64,000 bases of DNA from assembly GCA_024742815.1 (NCBI GenBank), contig JANSXX010000001.1, positions 62,001-126,000 of the forward strand, written 5' to 3'. The notes under the pieces are model-generated. The model saw only the letters and a list, made by a program, of their open reading frames with translations. It did no database searches and was not told where the DNA came from. This document shows, in pieces, positions 8,235 to 17,236 of this stretch (positions within the stretch are counted from its first letter, which is position 1; every line of letters starts with the position of its first letter). The DNA comes from HXMU1420-13 sp024742815 (lineage in GTDB: Bacteria; Bacteroidota; Rhodothermia; Balneolales; Balneolaceae). The position numbers and the translations under genes are program-made.

Positions 8235-10163
8235 ATGACTGAGACACAAAACACCGGCCGACGAACGTCCATTTTTTCCGGAGCGATTGTTGGGGCAATT
8301 ATTATAATAATCGGATGCATCATTGGAGTGATGCAATATCGTTCGGTAATACAGAGCGAACAGGTTGAAACCACCGAAGTTTTAGGCCTGATACAGAAAA
8401 ACTTGCAGTATGCGCTTCGCGAAATCAATTCAGTAGCCTTATTACTTGCTACTACCATCAACGATGATTTTGAAGTGGTAAATTTTGATTCCACTGCAGC
8501 GAAATTATTTGAACAATATCCCACGGTAAATGTACTCGAGATTATACAGGATAATATTGTTACCCACATTTATCCGCTCGAAGGTAATGAAAGGGTGGTT
8601 GGTTATGATTTAAGTAATAATCCACGCGTTATTGAGGAACTTTTTCTCGCTGAAGAGAGGGGTTCATTGTATTTGTCAGGCCCATTTATGTTGGTTGAGC
8701 AAAAGCTGGGAGTTATCGGATTGTTACCCATCAAACAAGAGGGAAATAAAATTTCGGCGGTTGCGGTAATTCTTTATTTCGAATCGTTGCTGGAAGAGGC
8801 TCAAATAAATTCCTTTTCCGATCGGTATGATTTTGTGCTCGAAAAGATTAACCCGATCGATCAGTCAACAGAATTGTTTCTTACCGATGATGAAAGTTTT
8901 GATGCAACTACATACAGTTCCATCAAAATTGATGAGGGAAATTGGACGCTTTATTCGAAGCAAAAAGACCAAACAACTGCGAATAATGTGCTCATAATAA
9001 TTTGCGCTTTAAGTGTGGTGATGGGGGTTATTGTAGCAGTTTTGTCGTATAAACTCTTCAAAAAACCTTTTGATCTCGAGCGAAGCCTTCAAAATCGTAC
9101 CGAAGAACTTTACCAAAGCAAAGAATCGTTTAGGAAATATTCTGAGCTGCTCAATTCAGTGCTTCAAAGTCCTGAGTATGTGTACATTTATTCGATCGAT
9201 CAGGGTTTTAATTACCTGGCGTTTAATCAAAGTCATAAAAACTATATACAAAAACATTTGGGGATAGAAATAAATGAGGGGACTAATGTTCAACAAGCAC
9301 TAAATGATGATATAAAAGAGAAACTGTTGCCGCTTTACAAAAAAGCGTTTAAAGGAGCAGAATTTGAGGAGATTGTAAAAACTCAAGAAGACCGTAAAAC
9401 CATTAAGTATTGGCAGTATTGGTTTTCGCCGATTAAAGATAAAGACGGGAATGTAGAGGGCGTTACGGTATTCTCGGTAGACATTACAAAGCGGGTGATT
9501 GCAGAAAAAAGTGTAGAACAATCGTTAAAAGAAAAAACAACGCTGCTTGCTGAAATTCATCATCGGGTGAAGAACAATCTTGCGATTGTTTCAGGGCTGC
9601 TTCAGCTGCAAAAGGCTGAGGTAGACGACAAAAAACTAAGCGCCATTTTTGATCAAAGTATCAATCGAATTATAAGTATTGCCATGGTGCACGAGTTAAT
9701 GTACAACACCAAAGATTTGTCTTCCATTAACGTACATGAATATCTCGATAAATTGATTCCCGCCATTAGCGCTACCATGCAAAGTAAACAGCAGGAAGTA
9801 AGATTTGATATTAAAGTGCAGGATTATCGCTTAAACATTAACCAAGCTATTCCATTGGGTCTTCTACTCAACGAATTGATCACAAATTCTTTTAAGTACG
9901 CGTTTAATGGGAGTGCTCAAAATCGAATTATTATTGAGCTAACGGTAGAAGGTGATCTGGTGAACGTTTGTTATGCTGATAATGGAAGAGGCTTTCCTGA
10001 AACGGTGGATTTCAATACCCCAAAAAACCTGGGTTTAAATTTAATTCATGCGCAGCTTCAACAGCTGGATGCCTGCTTTGAGGTAGATACTCATCAAAAA
10101 TTCGAATTAAACTTTAGATTCTCTTCTCACGAGGCAGGATCGCACTCGAATATAGAAAGCTGA
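8235..10163 (+). CDS. CHASE-PAS HisKA_2 sensor histidine kinase (paralogue)
   Basis: A 642-residue paralogue of the preceding kinase. The order is membrane helix (about 15-35), CHASE domain with IYPLEGNERVVGYD, second helix near 252-272, a single PAS (about 305-420), HisKA_2 with EIHHRVKNN (H442/H443) and ATPase with DNGRGFPE. From the phospho-acceptor helix onwards it is nearly collinear with its neighbour (for example IISIAMVHELMYN in both), while the CHASE domains have diverged much more, suggesting two different signals feeding a similar output. It lacks the second PAS. The C-termini of both end in a similar GSHSNI sequence. An orphan receiver gene lies 1.7 kb downstream and is a possible partner. 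Confidence 0.92.
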   Translation: MTETQNTGRRTSIFSGAIVGAIIIIIGCIIGVMQYRSVIQSEQVETTEVLGLIQKNLQYALREINSVALLLATTINDDFEVVNFDSTAAKLFEQYPTVNVLEIIQDNIVTHIYPLEGNERVVGYDLSNNPRVIEELFLAEERGSLYLSGPFMLVEQKLGVIGLLPIKQEGNKISAVAVILYFESLLEEAQINSFSDRYDFVLEKINPIDQSTELFLTDDESFDATTYSSIKIDEGNWTLYSKQKDQTTANNVLIIICALSVVMGVIVAVLSYKLFKKPFDLERSLQNRTEELYQSKESFRKYSELLNSVLQSPEYVYIYSIDQGFNYLAFNQSHKNYIQKHLGIEINEGTNVQQALNDDIKEKLLPLYKKAFKGAEFEEIVKTQEDRKTIKYWQYWFSPIKDKDGNVEGVTVFSVDITKRVIAEKSVEQSLKEKTTLLAEIHHRVKNNLAIVSGLLQLQKAEVDDKKLSAIFDQSINRIISIAMVHELMYNTKDLSSINVHEYLDKLIPAISATMQSKQQEVRFDIKVQDYRLNINQAIPLGLLLNELITNSFKYAFNGSAQNRIIIELTVEGDLVNVCYADNGRGFPETVDFNTPKNLGLNLIHAQLQQLDACFEVDTHQKFELNFRFSSHEAGSHSNIES

Positions 10164-10266
10164 TTTCCGGAAAACCGCTTTTCTACTTCATATAACCTAC
10201 ATAATATCGTAGCATATTGTGCTAAGGCAGCTTGTGCCGCAATCATCAAAAGTGTGGGAGGGAACC

Positions 10267-10710
10267 ATGAACGCTCTGAAATATATCGTAGTAAGTATTA
10301 TAGTTTGGGGCTTTGCCTGCGAGCCGAAATCCAATCAACAACAACAAGAATCGAACGTAATTGACGACACTAATTACGAAGTAGCAGAAGTGGCTACCGC
10401 TCGTGAACATATCGAAACGGTGTGCTACATGTGCCACAGCCCAACGGCAGCTCCAGACGATCGGTTAGCGCCTCCTTTGGAAATTGCAAAACGTAATTAT
10501 CTGGCAGCTACCTCATCAAAAGAAGAATTCGTAGATAAAATGGTTCAATTCATTATAAATCCAACTGCAGAGCAATCTATGTTGCATAGCGATGTAGAAG
10601 AATTTGGAATCATGGATCCGGTGGGATTTTCTAAAGAAGACGTACGAGCTATCGCGGAATACATCTACGAAAACGACTTGGAAAAACCGACTTGGTTAAA
10701 AGATGAGTAA
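10267..10710 (+). CDS. mono-haem cytochrome c lipoprotein
   Basis: A 147-residue periplasmic-side electron carrier. I start it at ATG 10267, preceded by GGGAGG, rather than at an upstream TTG frame start, because this gives a lipoprotein signal ending WGFAC (Cys18). One haem-attachment site CYMCH (C53, C56, H57) is present, and M116 in FGIMDP is the likely distal ligand. A Q/N-rich linker follows the lipid anchor. The redox partner is not evident; neighbours are a sensor kinase and a deacetylase-fold enzyme. Confidence 0.88.
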   Translation: MNALKYIVVSIIVWGFACEPKSNQQQQESNVIDDTNYEVAEVATAREHIETVCYMCHSPTAAPDDRLAPPLEIAKRNYLAATSSKEEFVDKMVQFIINPTAEQSMLHSDVEEFGIMDPVGFSKEDVRAIAEYIYENDLEKPTWLKDE

Positions 10711-10781
10711 ATGGTTTATGACGAATTTTGGTTAAGCTTGAGTTGAAGTTTTAACACATAATTCGCTTGTTGTAAATAACC

Positions 10782-11681
10782 ATGTTTAATATTGCCTGGC
10801 ATCCGGTGTATGTGCATCCGGTTCCTGAGAATCATCGCTTTCCCATGGAGAAATATGAGTTGCTGCCACAGCGACTTATCCGTCTGGGAATAGTGGGTGA
10901 ACACAACTTTTTTGAACCAAGCGAAGGACATGTCTACGATTTAGGAGTGCATTGTAGCGACTATCTCAAGCGACTGTTTGAAGGTAAGCTTAGCAAAAAA
11001 GAAGAACGAGCTAGTGGTTTTAAGCAAAGTAGCACCTTAGTTGAGCGGGAACTGAGAATTACCAATGGAACAGTTGAAGGCGCAAAGCTCGCTCAGCAAT
11101 ATGGGGTTGCTTTCAATATAGCCGGAGGCACGCATCACGCATTCACCAATCGACCCGAAGGATTTTGCTTGCTAAATGATCAGGCAGTGGCGACATCGTA
11201 TTTGCTTAATAATACTTCCGTAATGAAAGTCCTGATTGTAGATTTGGATGTTCATCAAGGCAATGGGACGGCACAGATTTTTGCGGATGAACCGCGTGTG
11301 TTTACCTTTAGCATGCATGGAGCAAAGAACTATCCGGCCAAAAAACCTAAATCCGATCTCGATATCCCTTTAGAAGACGGAACCGGGGACCAAGAATATT
11401 TGGAGATTTTGTCAGCGACCTTGGAACAATTGTTTGATGAACAACAACCCGACTTCGTGTTCTTTTTAGCAGGTGTAGATGTACTTAAAGAAGATAAACT
11501 AGGCCGATTGGGTTTAAGCTTAGAAGGCTGTAAAAAGCGCGATGAGCTGGTTTTTGAAACCTGCCATCGACATAATGTGCCGGTAATGGTAACGATGGGC
11601 GGCGGGTATGCACCAGATATTCGCTTGATACTAGAAGCACATTGTAACACCTTTGCTACCGCCTCTCAGATTTATTCATAG
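10782..11681 (+). CDS. histone deacetylase family protein (class IV/AcuC-like)
   Basis: A 299-residue zinc hydrolase of the arginase/deacetylase fold. Active-site elements are all visible: tandem histidines H118-H119 in GGTHHAF, metal ligands in DLDVHQGNG (D154, D156, H158), the third metal aspartate in LAGVDVLKEDKLGRL, and the transition-state tyrosine in MGGGYAPD. It resembles the short, single-domain bacterial and HDAC11-like proteins. Bacterial members deacetylate acyl-lysine proteins or small acetylated amines; which applies here is unknown. No acetyltransferase or acs gene lies beside it. Confidence 0.92.
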   Translation: MFNIAWHPVYVHPVPENHRFPMEKYELLPQRLIRLGIVGEHNFFEPSEGHVYDLGVHCSDYLKRLFEGKLSKKEERASGFKQSSTLVERELRITNGTVEGAKLAQQYGVAFNIAGGTHHAFTNRPEGFCLLNDQAVATSYLLNNTSVMKVLIVDLDVHQGNGTAQIFADEPRVFTFSMHGAKNYPAKKPKSDLDIPLEDGTGDQEYLEILSATLEQLFDEQQPDFVFFLAGVDVLKEDKLGRLGLSLEGCKKRDELVFETCHRHNVPVMVTMGGGYAPDIRLILEAHCNTFATASQIYS

Positions 11682-11786
11682 ATAATTACTGAATTCTACC
11701 AATCCGTATTGCAGCAATTTCCGTATTCAATAAAAGATGGGTGAATTGCGTGAAGGTGACAGGTAGAAAAAATATTAGAAAAAATT

Positions 11787-11816
11787 TTGATTTGTTAAAA
11801 TCTTCTAATATCTTTG
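11787..11816 (+). promoter_or_regulatory. Bacteroidetes-type promoter of the orphan receiver gene
   Basis: TTG at 11787-11789, a 19-nt spacer and TATCTTTG at 11809-11816 form a full consensus promoter. Transcription would begin near 11823, giving a leader of about 24 nt before ATG 11847. Confidence 0.78.
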
Positions 11817-11846
11817 TATTAAATAATTTTAATAAAAGAGAGCCCC

Positions 11847-12248
11847 ATGAATGCAAGGTCGCAACAAGTAATGATCGTTGAGGATGACTTGCTCTTACTG
11901 ATGGTTGAAGAAAGGTTGGTAAATAAGCTGGGATATAATGTTATAGCCAAAGCCAGTGAAGGACAACACGCACTAAGACTGTACAGAGAAGTAAATCCGG
12001 AATTATTAATCGTAGATATTAATCTTAAGGGAGACTTAACCGGACTCGATATTGTAGAGCAATTAAAGAAAGAAGGCTCTGATACACCCGTAATTTTTCT
12101 ATCTGGTGAGCAGGAAGCACACATGATCCAAAAAGCCAAAGATTTAGGTTGTGTGGATTACTTGCTAAAACCAATTACCGCAAAAGGATTAAAAGCATCG
12201 CTCGAGAAAGCGATGTCGCGCAGAAAATCGGCAGTGCACGCTGCATAA
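11847..12248 (+). CDS. single-domain response regulator (CheY-like)
   Basis: A 133-residue receiver domain with no output domain. The acidic pair is E12-D13 with D14, the phospho-acceptor D57 sits in LLIVDINLKG, S86 occupies the switch position and K108 is in DYLLKP. Stand-alone receivers relay phosphate or act by protein-protein contact. Its own strong promoter and terminator make it a one-gene unit. The nearby HisKA_2 kinases carry no receiver, and HisKA_2 kinases often work with receivers encoded separately, so a partnership is plausible but unproven. Confidence 0.92.
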   Translation: MNARSQQVMIVEDDLLLLMVEERLVNKLGYNVIAKASEGQHALRLYREVNPELLIVDINLKGDLTGLDIVEQLKKEGSDTPVIFLSGEQEAHMIQKAKDLGCVDYLLKPITAKGLKASLEKAMSRRKSAVHAA

Positions 12249-12281
12249 TCGTGTAAGATTTTATTGATACCATAACCCTTT

Positions 12282-12316
12282 AGTGAAGTAGTTTGAAAGC
12301 TACTTCACTTTTTTTG
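12282..12316 (+). terminator. Rho-independent terminator of the receiver gene
   Basis: AGTGAAGTAG (12282-12291) pairs perfectly with CTACTTCACT (12300-12309) around an 8-nt loop and is followed by a T tract. It ends just before the stop codon of the convergent minus-strand gene. Confidence 0.9.
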
Positions 12317-12317
12317 T

Positions 12318-13307
12318 TTATTGAGCATGTTCAATGACCACTCTACCCGTTTGCTTTCCTTGTAAGATCAGATCAATTTCATTGCCTAATTTTGAGAGTG
12401 GTACCTTTTTATAATAATTCGATGGAAGTTTGTGAAAAGGAAGTGTTGAGGCCGTTTCCCAAATTTGCTCCCGAATCGTTCGTTTACAGAAAGCCGAGTC
12501 GATTCCAAGTAATGAAATTCCGCGAAGTATGAAAGGCAATATATTTGTGCTTACTTCTATTCCCAGAACATTTCCACAGCAAGCCACCGCTCCTTTGGGT
12601 TGAACCTGACGAAGAACCGTATCTAATAATTCACCACCAACCGTATCAATACATCCTTGCCACTTTCGGGGCAGTAATGGATGCTTAGCAACTTCGGTTA
12701 ATGCCTCAGATTCGAGAATAGAATTTGCTCCGATATTTTTCAAAAATTGCGCTTGATCGGTTTTCCTTGTTGCAGCTTCTACTTGATAACCCATGGCTGA
12801 AAGTGCGAAAACGGAAAATGAACCAACTCCGCCTGTAGCTCCGGTAACTAGTATTGGACCGCCATCAGGATTTATCCCCTCAATTTTTAGCCTGTGTATG
12901 CCATACAAAGCTGTAAATCCGGCTGTGCCAATCATCATGCTTTGCTCGAGTGATAATTCTTTAGGCAGTGCAACAACCCATGAAGCCGGAACACGAATAA
13001 ATGCTCCAAATCCTCCAAAGGTATTCGTGCCCAGATCATTTCCGGTCACAATCACTTTGTCGCCAGGCGCAAAAGTACCGGATCGATCCTCTACAACGAC
13101 TCCGGCAGCATCGATCCCCGGTATGTGTGGATAGTTTTTTGTAACTCTATTTAAGCCACGGGCTGATAACGCATCTTTATAGTTTAATGAGGAAAAGTGA
13201 ACCTGAATGCTTACTTCATGATCTGGTAAAGAGGTGGATTTTACCCCTGTTACTGTTGCGTTATGATTTTCATCAACATAAAAAGCGGTGAATGTTTGTG
13301 GTATCAT
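12318..13307 (-). CDS. MDR quinone/acrylyl-CoA reductase, YhdH/YhfP family
   Basis: A 329-residue NADPH-dependent medium-chain reductase. The N-terminal GroES-like domain contains SSLNYKDALSARG and HIPGIDAAG, both characteristic of the YhdH/YhfP (AcuI) group; the Rossmann motif is VTGATGGVGS. Zinc-binding cysteines of alcohol dehydrogenases are absent, as expected. I start at 13307, where ATG overlaps the stop of the upstream aldehyde dehydrogenase gene as ATGA; an ATG 21 bases earlier is possible. The family reduces acrylyl-CoA or activated alkenes and quinones. It is the last gene of the SDR-ALDH-MDR operon. Confidence 0.92.
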   Translation of the reverse strand: MIPQTFTAFYVDENHNATVTGVKSTSLPDHEVSIQVHFSSLNYKDALSARGLNRVTKNYPHIPGIDAAGVVVEDRSGTFAPGDKVIVTGNDLGTNTFGGFGAFIRVPASWVVALPKELSLEQSMMIGTAGFTALYGIHRLKIEGINPDGGPILVTGATGGVGSFSVFALSAMGYQVEAATRKTDQAQFLKNIGANSILESEALTEVAKHPLLPRKWQGCIDTVGGELLDTVLRQVQPKGAVACCGNVLGIEVSTNILPFILRGISLLGIDSAFCKRTIREQIWETASTLPFHKLPSNYYKKVPLSKLGNEIDLILQGKQTGRVVIEHAQ

Positions 13308-14674
13308 CGGAAGATGGTTTTTAGCCATTTAATTTTGCCATCGTAAGGTGCATATCGAATGGGGATATCTACAAGAAAATTCTTTTTCATTATGCTCTTT
13401 TGATGCGAAAAGGAATCAAAACTTGCTTTGCCATGATAAGATCCAAAACCGCTTGCCCCAACACCGCCAAAACTTAGATGGTGATTTCCCAGCTGAGCAA
13501 TGGTATCATTGATCGCTCCTCCTCCAAATGAAACCTGTTCCAGCACTTTCTTTTCAACGTCATCTTTGGTGGTAAATAAATACAAAGCTAATGGACGTGT
13601 AGTACGATGAATTTGCGCGATTGCGTCATCAATATCAGAAAAAGTAAGAAGCGGAAGAATTGGACCGAAAATTTCATCCTGCATGACGGGATCATCCCAA
13701 GTTATATTGTCCAAAATCGTGGGGGCTATGTAACGCTCAGACTCATCTGATTGTCCACCAATTAGCACTGATCCATTATTCAATAAAGATGCAAGACGAT
13801 TAAAATGAGCATCATTTATGATTCTTGTATAATCGTCGGATTTGGATGGATCTTCCCCATACAACTGGTTAACAGCCGATTTTAAATGATTTACAAAATC
13901 GTCTTTGATTGAATCTTGAACGAGTAAATAATCGGGGGCAACACATGTTTGTCCGGCATTAACAAATTTACCCCAAACAATTCGCTTTGCCGAAATTTCA
14001 AGATCCGCGGATTCATCCACAATGCAAGGAGTTTTGCCACCAAGTTCAAGAGTAACCGGAATGAGACGCTTTGCGGCCGATTGCATAATGATCTTGCCCA
14101 CACGCGTACTTCCGGTAAAGAATATATAGTTGAAAGGTAATTCCAGTAATTCTGAACTAACATCTACTCCACCCAGTGCAACCGAAACCACATCTGCACT
14201 AAAGTATTTATGAATGAGCGTTTGTATTACATCAGAAGTATGTGAAGTGAGTTCAGATGGCTTAATAATCGCTGTATTTCCGGCGGCAAGTGCACCGACT
14301 AATGGTAGCAAGCACAATTGAATGGGATAATTCCAAGGTGCAATAATTAATACATTGCCATAGGGTTCTTTGAGGATATAATTTTTAGATGGAAAATTAA
14401 CCAAAGAACTTGGAACTGATTCAGGCCGAATCCATTTTTCCAGATTTTTTAAGGCAAAATTAATTTCATTGATGATTAAACCTATCTCAGTTCCGAAAGT
14501 CTCGAACGGTGGTTTCTTAAAATCTTGGTAAACGGCATCAATCAGTGCTTCTTCGTTTTCCTTTAAAAGGGTTTTAAGGGTGTTGAGTTGTTCAATCCTA
14601 AACTCCAACGATTTTGTGTAACCATCCCGAAAGAAACGCTGCTGATTTTTTAGTATAGATTGGAACTCACTCAT
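13304..14674 (-). CDS. aldehyde dehydrogenase (class 3-like, fatty-aldehyde type)
   Basis: A 456-residue NAD(P)-dependent aldehyde dehydrogenase. The catalytic residues are E210 in TLELGGKTP and C244 in GQTCVAPDY; the cofactor region is APWNYP and FTGSTRVGK. The short length, lack of the N-terminal extension and C-terminal tail are typical of the class 3 group, which includes fatty aldehyde dehydrogenases and coniferyl aldehyde dehydrogenases. The ATG at 14674 overlaps the upstream SDR gene by 8 bases; an ATG at 14722 would only add an unconserved leader. With the SDR it could carry an alcohol through aldehyde to acid. Confidence 0.93.
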   Translation of the reverse strand: MSEFQSILKNQQRFFRDGYTKSLEFRIEQLNTLKTLLKENEEALIDAVYQDFKKPPFETFGTEIGLIINEINFALKNLEKWIRPESVPSSLVNFPSKNYILKEPYGNVLIIAPWNYPIQLCLLPLVGALAAGNTAIIKPSELTSHTSDVIQTLIHKYFSADVVSVALGGVDVSSELLELPFNYIFFTGSTRVGKIIMQSAAKRLIPVTLELGGKTPCIVDESADLEISAKRIVWGKFVNAGQTCVAPDYLLVQDSIKDDFVNHLKSAVNQLYGEDPSKSDDYTRIINDAHFNRLASLLNNGSVLIGGQSDESERYIAPTILDNITWDDPVMQDEIFGPILPLLTFSDIDDAIAQIHRTTRPLALYLFTTKDDVEKKVLEQVSFGGGAINDTIAQLGNHHLSFGGVGASGFGSYHGKASFDSFSHQKSIMKKNFLVDIPIRYAPYDGKIKWLKTIFR

Positions 14675-15485
14675 CTTGTTTTCCTTTAAAAGTGTCCATC
14701 GAGGCATAAACTTTAAATACATGCTCGGCTACAAAATCATACCAACTGGAGGGTAAAACGCCGCGTACTAGTGTAGTAAGTTTTACCAGCCAAGGAGCCT
14801 TTAAAGTGGTTCTATTAGTCTCAATAGCACGAATTATTTTGTCGGTAATCACTTCGGGATCAAGTAAGGGCATAAGTCGAGGCGGGGTCACACCCGTAAA
14901 CATTTTTGTACCGATGTAACTCGGCATTACATTGGTAAAGTGAATCGAAGGATGATTTCTAGTTACCTCGAGTCGTAATGATTCCGCCCAACCAACAGCA
15001 CCCCATTTACTCGAAGCATAAACCACCATTCCGGGATTTGGGGTTAGTCCAACCGCTGAAGAAATGGTTACGATATGTCCATTTTCCTGCTCGAGCATGG
15101 CCGGTAAGAAAGCGCGAGTAACATACATGGGCGCCAACTGATTTACACCCACTGTTCGTGCAATATCAGTGGTAGAATGTTCTTGAAATAATTTACCTAC
15201 AATTACCCCGGCATTGTTGATGAGAATATCAATAGAGTTAAAGGTAGATAATACTTTTTCGGCTTCGGCCAGCACTTGATCCGGATCCGAAACATCAACG
15301 GTATGTCCTTTTACGCTGAATCCTTTCTCCGAAAGCTGTTGAACGGCCTGGTCTAGACGCTCCGAATTTATATCCCAGATGATTAAATGTCGGGCACCTT
15401 TCTGTAGGGCCTTTAATCCCATTAAATAACCAATTCCATCGGCGCCACCGGTAATAAGCACTACTTTGTTAGTAAATGAACTCAT
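14667..15485 (-). CDS. SDR family oxidoreductase (SDR16C/RDH10-like)
   Basis: A 272-residue classical short-chain dehydrogenase. The cofactor motif TGGADGIG is at 12-19, NNAG at 90-93, and the catalytic S143, Y156 and K160 are in the expected spacing (YASSK). D38, after the second beta strand (IIWDIN), points to NAD rather than NADP. The DIN segment and the long C-terminal tail resemble the retinol/fatty-alcohol dehydrogenase branch. First gene of the three-gene minus-strand operon; the substrate is inferred to be a lipophilic alcohol. Confidence 0.9.
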   Translation of the reverse strand: MSSFTNKVVLITGGADGIGYLMGLKALQKGARHLIIWDINSERLDQAVQQLSEKGFSVKGHTVDVSDPDQVLAEAEKVLSTFNSIDILINNAGVIVGKLFQEHSTTDIARTVGVNQLAPMYVTRAFLPAMLEQENGHIVTISSAVGLTPNPGMVVYASSKWGAVGWAESLRLEVTRNHPSIHFTNVMPSYIGTKMFTGVTPPRLMPLLDPEVITDKIIRAIETNRTTLKAPWLVKLTTLVRGVLPSSWYDFVAEHVFKVYASMDTFKGKQDE

Positions 15486-15589
15486 ATAGTTTTTAGGATG
15501 AAGCTAATCATTTACAACTCATAAACTCAAAGAGCTTTCAGAATCAGAATTCCAACATTAAATTAAGTGCAAATAATCAAATAAAAGCC

Positions 15590-17236
15590 ATGAACACTCA
15601 ATTAAACCTATTCAAAAGTTTAGCCTTAATTCTACTAGCTACCGGTTTGTCTTGTGATGATGCACACGATGCGTATCTCGGAGCCGAATCCATAAATCAG
15701 GAACAGATGATGGAGCATATCGAAGAGCTCTCTTCCGATACATATATGGGGCGCGGTACAGGAACTGAAGGCGAACAAATGTCGGTAGATTATTTGGTGA
15801 AAGAGCTTAAAGCAATGGGAGTAAGTTCAGGCGTAGAAGATGGTACGTATGTTCAACCATTTCCGCTGGTGGGGCAGCAATCAAGTAATCACACATTAAA
15901 CGTTGGAAATAATGAAGCAAGCTATTTTGATGATTTTGTTGCCTGGCCGGCCGGTGAGCAAACCGAAATCGATATCGAAAATGCTGAATTGGCGTATGTT
16001 GGATATGGAATCCAAGCACCGGAAGAAAACTGGGACGATTTTAAAGGGCTGGATGTAGAAGGAAAGATTCTGATCATCAAAAACAACGATCCCGGTTATT
16101 CGGAAGATCTTTTCGGAGGATCGGCACGGTTGTATTATGGACGTTGGTCGTACAAATTCCAGAAAGCCAAGGAAATGGGCGCGTTGGGTGCTATTATCAT
16201 CCACACTGATGAAACAGCCGGTTATGGATGGAATGTGGTTTCAAACAGTTGGAGCAGAGAACGTTTTAATGTTAAAAGTACCGATGCGTCAAGCGTAACA
16301 GAACTTAGTGCCTGGATAACCTATGAGTTTGCGGATCAGGTTTTTAATGAAGTAGGTTTAAATTTGGATGAACTACTAGCTGCGGCCGATGATCCGGATT
16401 TTGAACCGGTTTCGCTCGGAGATGTTCGATTGGATGCTTCACTAAATGCGACGTACCGAACCATAAACGCAAAAAATGTGATTGGGAAAATTGAAGGTTC
16501 AGATCCCAAACTAAAAGACGAATATTTAATTCTAACCGCTCATTTCGATCATCTCGGTGTTACAACTCCCCTTGATGGTGATGATATAAATAACGGTGCT
16601 GAGGATAACGCTGCAGGAGTAAGTGCTTTGCTTGAAATGATGCGAGCGTTCAAATCTCAGCAGGAAAATTTAAAACGCAGTGTGATCGGGCTCATCGTGT
16701 CGGCCGAAGAAGTGGGTTTATTGGGATCGAAGTTTTGGGCAGAAAATCCTACGGTGAACCCGGCGCAGATTTCAGCAAACATCAATCTGGATGGAATGAA
16801 TGTGTATGGCTACACGAATGATGTAGTGCTAATTGGATATGGCAGAAACACCATTACTGAATTGGTTGAAAAGCATGCACAAAATACAGGAAGAGTAGTT
16901 GTTCCCGATCCAAACCCAGAACTAGGACTATTCTACCGATCCGATCATTTTAATATGGCAAAAGTAGGAATACCGGCCATTTTTCCAATTCCGGGAAGTG
17001 ATTTTGTAGGAAAAGACGAGGCATTTTCTGCGATGATAGATAGCGTATCGGCAGCGAATTATCACACCGTAAACGATGAGATTAACGAATATTGGGATTT
17101 ATCGGGAGCTGTAAAAGACACTCGGCTTTTTTATAAGGTTGGCGTGGATATTTTGAATGCCTACGATTTGCAGCAATGGTATCCGGGCGATGAATTTGAA
17201 GCAACAAGGTTAACATCATTAAACTCTGAACTATGA
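15590..17236 (+). CDS. M28 family peptidase lipoprotein with inserted PA domain
   Basis: A 548-residue exported zinc aminopeptidase. The signal ends GLSC (Cys22), so the protein is a lipoprotein. Residues about 125-290 hold a PA-like insertion (DFKGLDVEGKILII). The M28 core carries H318 in TAHFDHLG, D339 in GAEDNAAG and the catalytic E373-E374 in VSAEEVG, with the later metal ligands in INLDGMN and SDHFNMAK. M28 enzymes release N-terminal residues from peptides. The next gene overlaps by 4 bases (ATGA), so the two are translationally coupled. Confidence 0.93.
   Translation: MNTQLNLFKSLALILLATGLSCDDAHDAYLGAESINQEQMMEHIEELSSDTYMGRGTGTEGEQMSVDYLVKELKAMGVSSGVEDGTYVQPFPLVGQQSSNHTLNVGNNEASYFDDFVAWPAGEQTEIDIENAELAYVGYGIQAPEENWDDFKGLDVEGKILIIKNNDPGYSEDLFGGSARLYYGRWSYKFQKAKEMGALGAIIIHTDETAGYGWNVVSNSWSRERFNVKSTDASSVTELSAWITYEFADQVFNEVGLNLDELLAAADDPDFEPVSLGDVRLDASLNATYRTINAKNVIGKIEGSDPKLKDEYLILTAHFDHLGVTTPLDGDDINNGAEDNAAGVSALLEMMRAFKSQQENLKRSVIGLIVSAEEVGLLGSKFWAENPTVNPAQISANINLDGMNVYGYTNDVVLIGYGRNTITELVEKHAQNTGRVVVPDPNPELGLFYRSDHFNMAKVGIPAIFPIPGSDFVGKDEAFSAMIDSVSAANYHTVNDEINEYWDLSGAVKDTRLFYKVGVDILNAYDLQQWYPGDEFEATRLTSLNSEL

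Noticed and set aside
5861..10163. A recent exact gene duplication
   Set aside because: The paralogues differ in domain number and have clearly diverged sensor domains, so the duplication is old.
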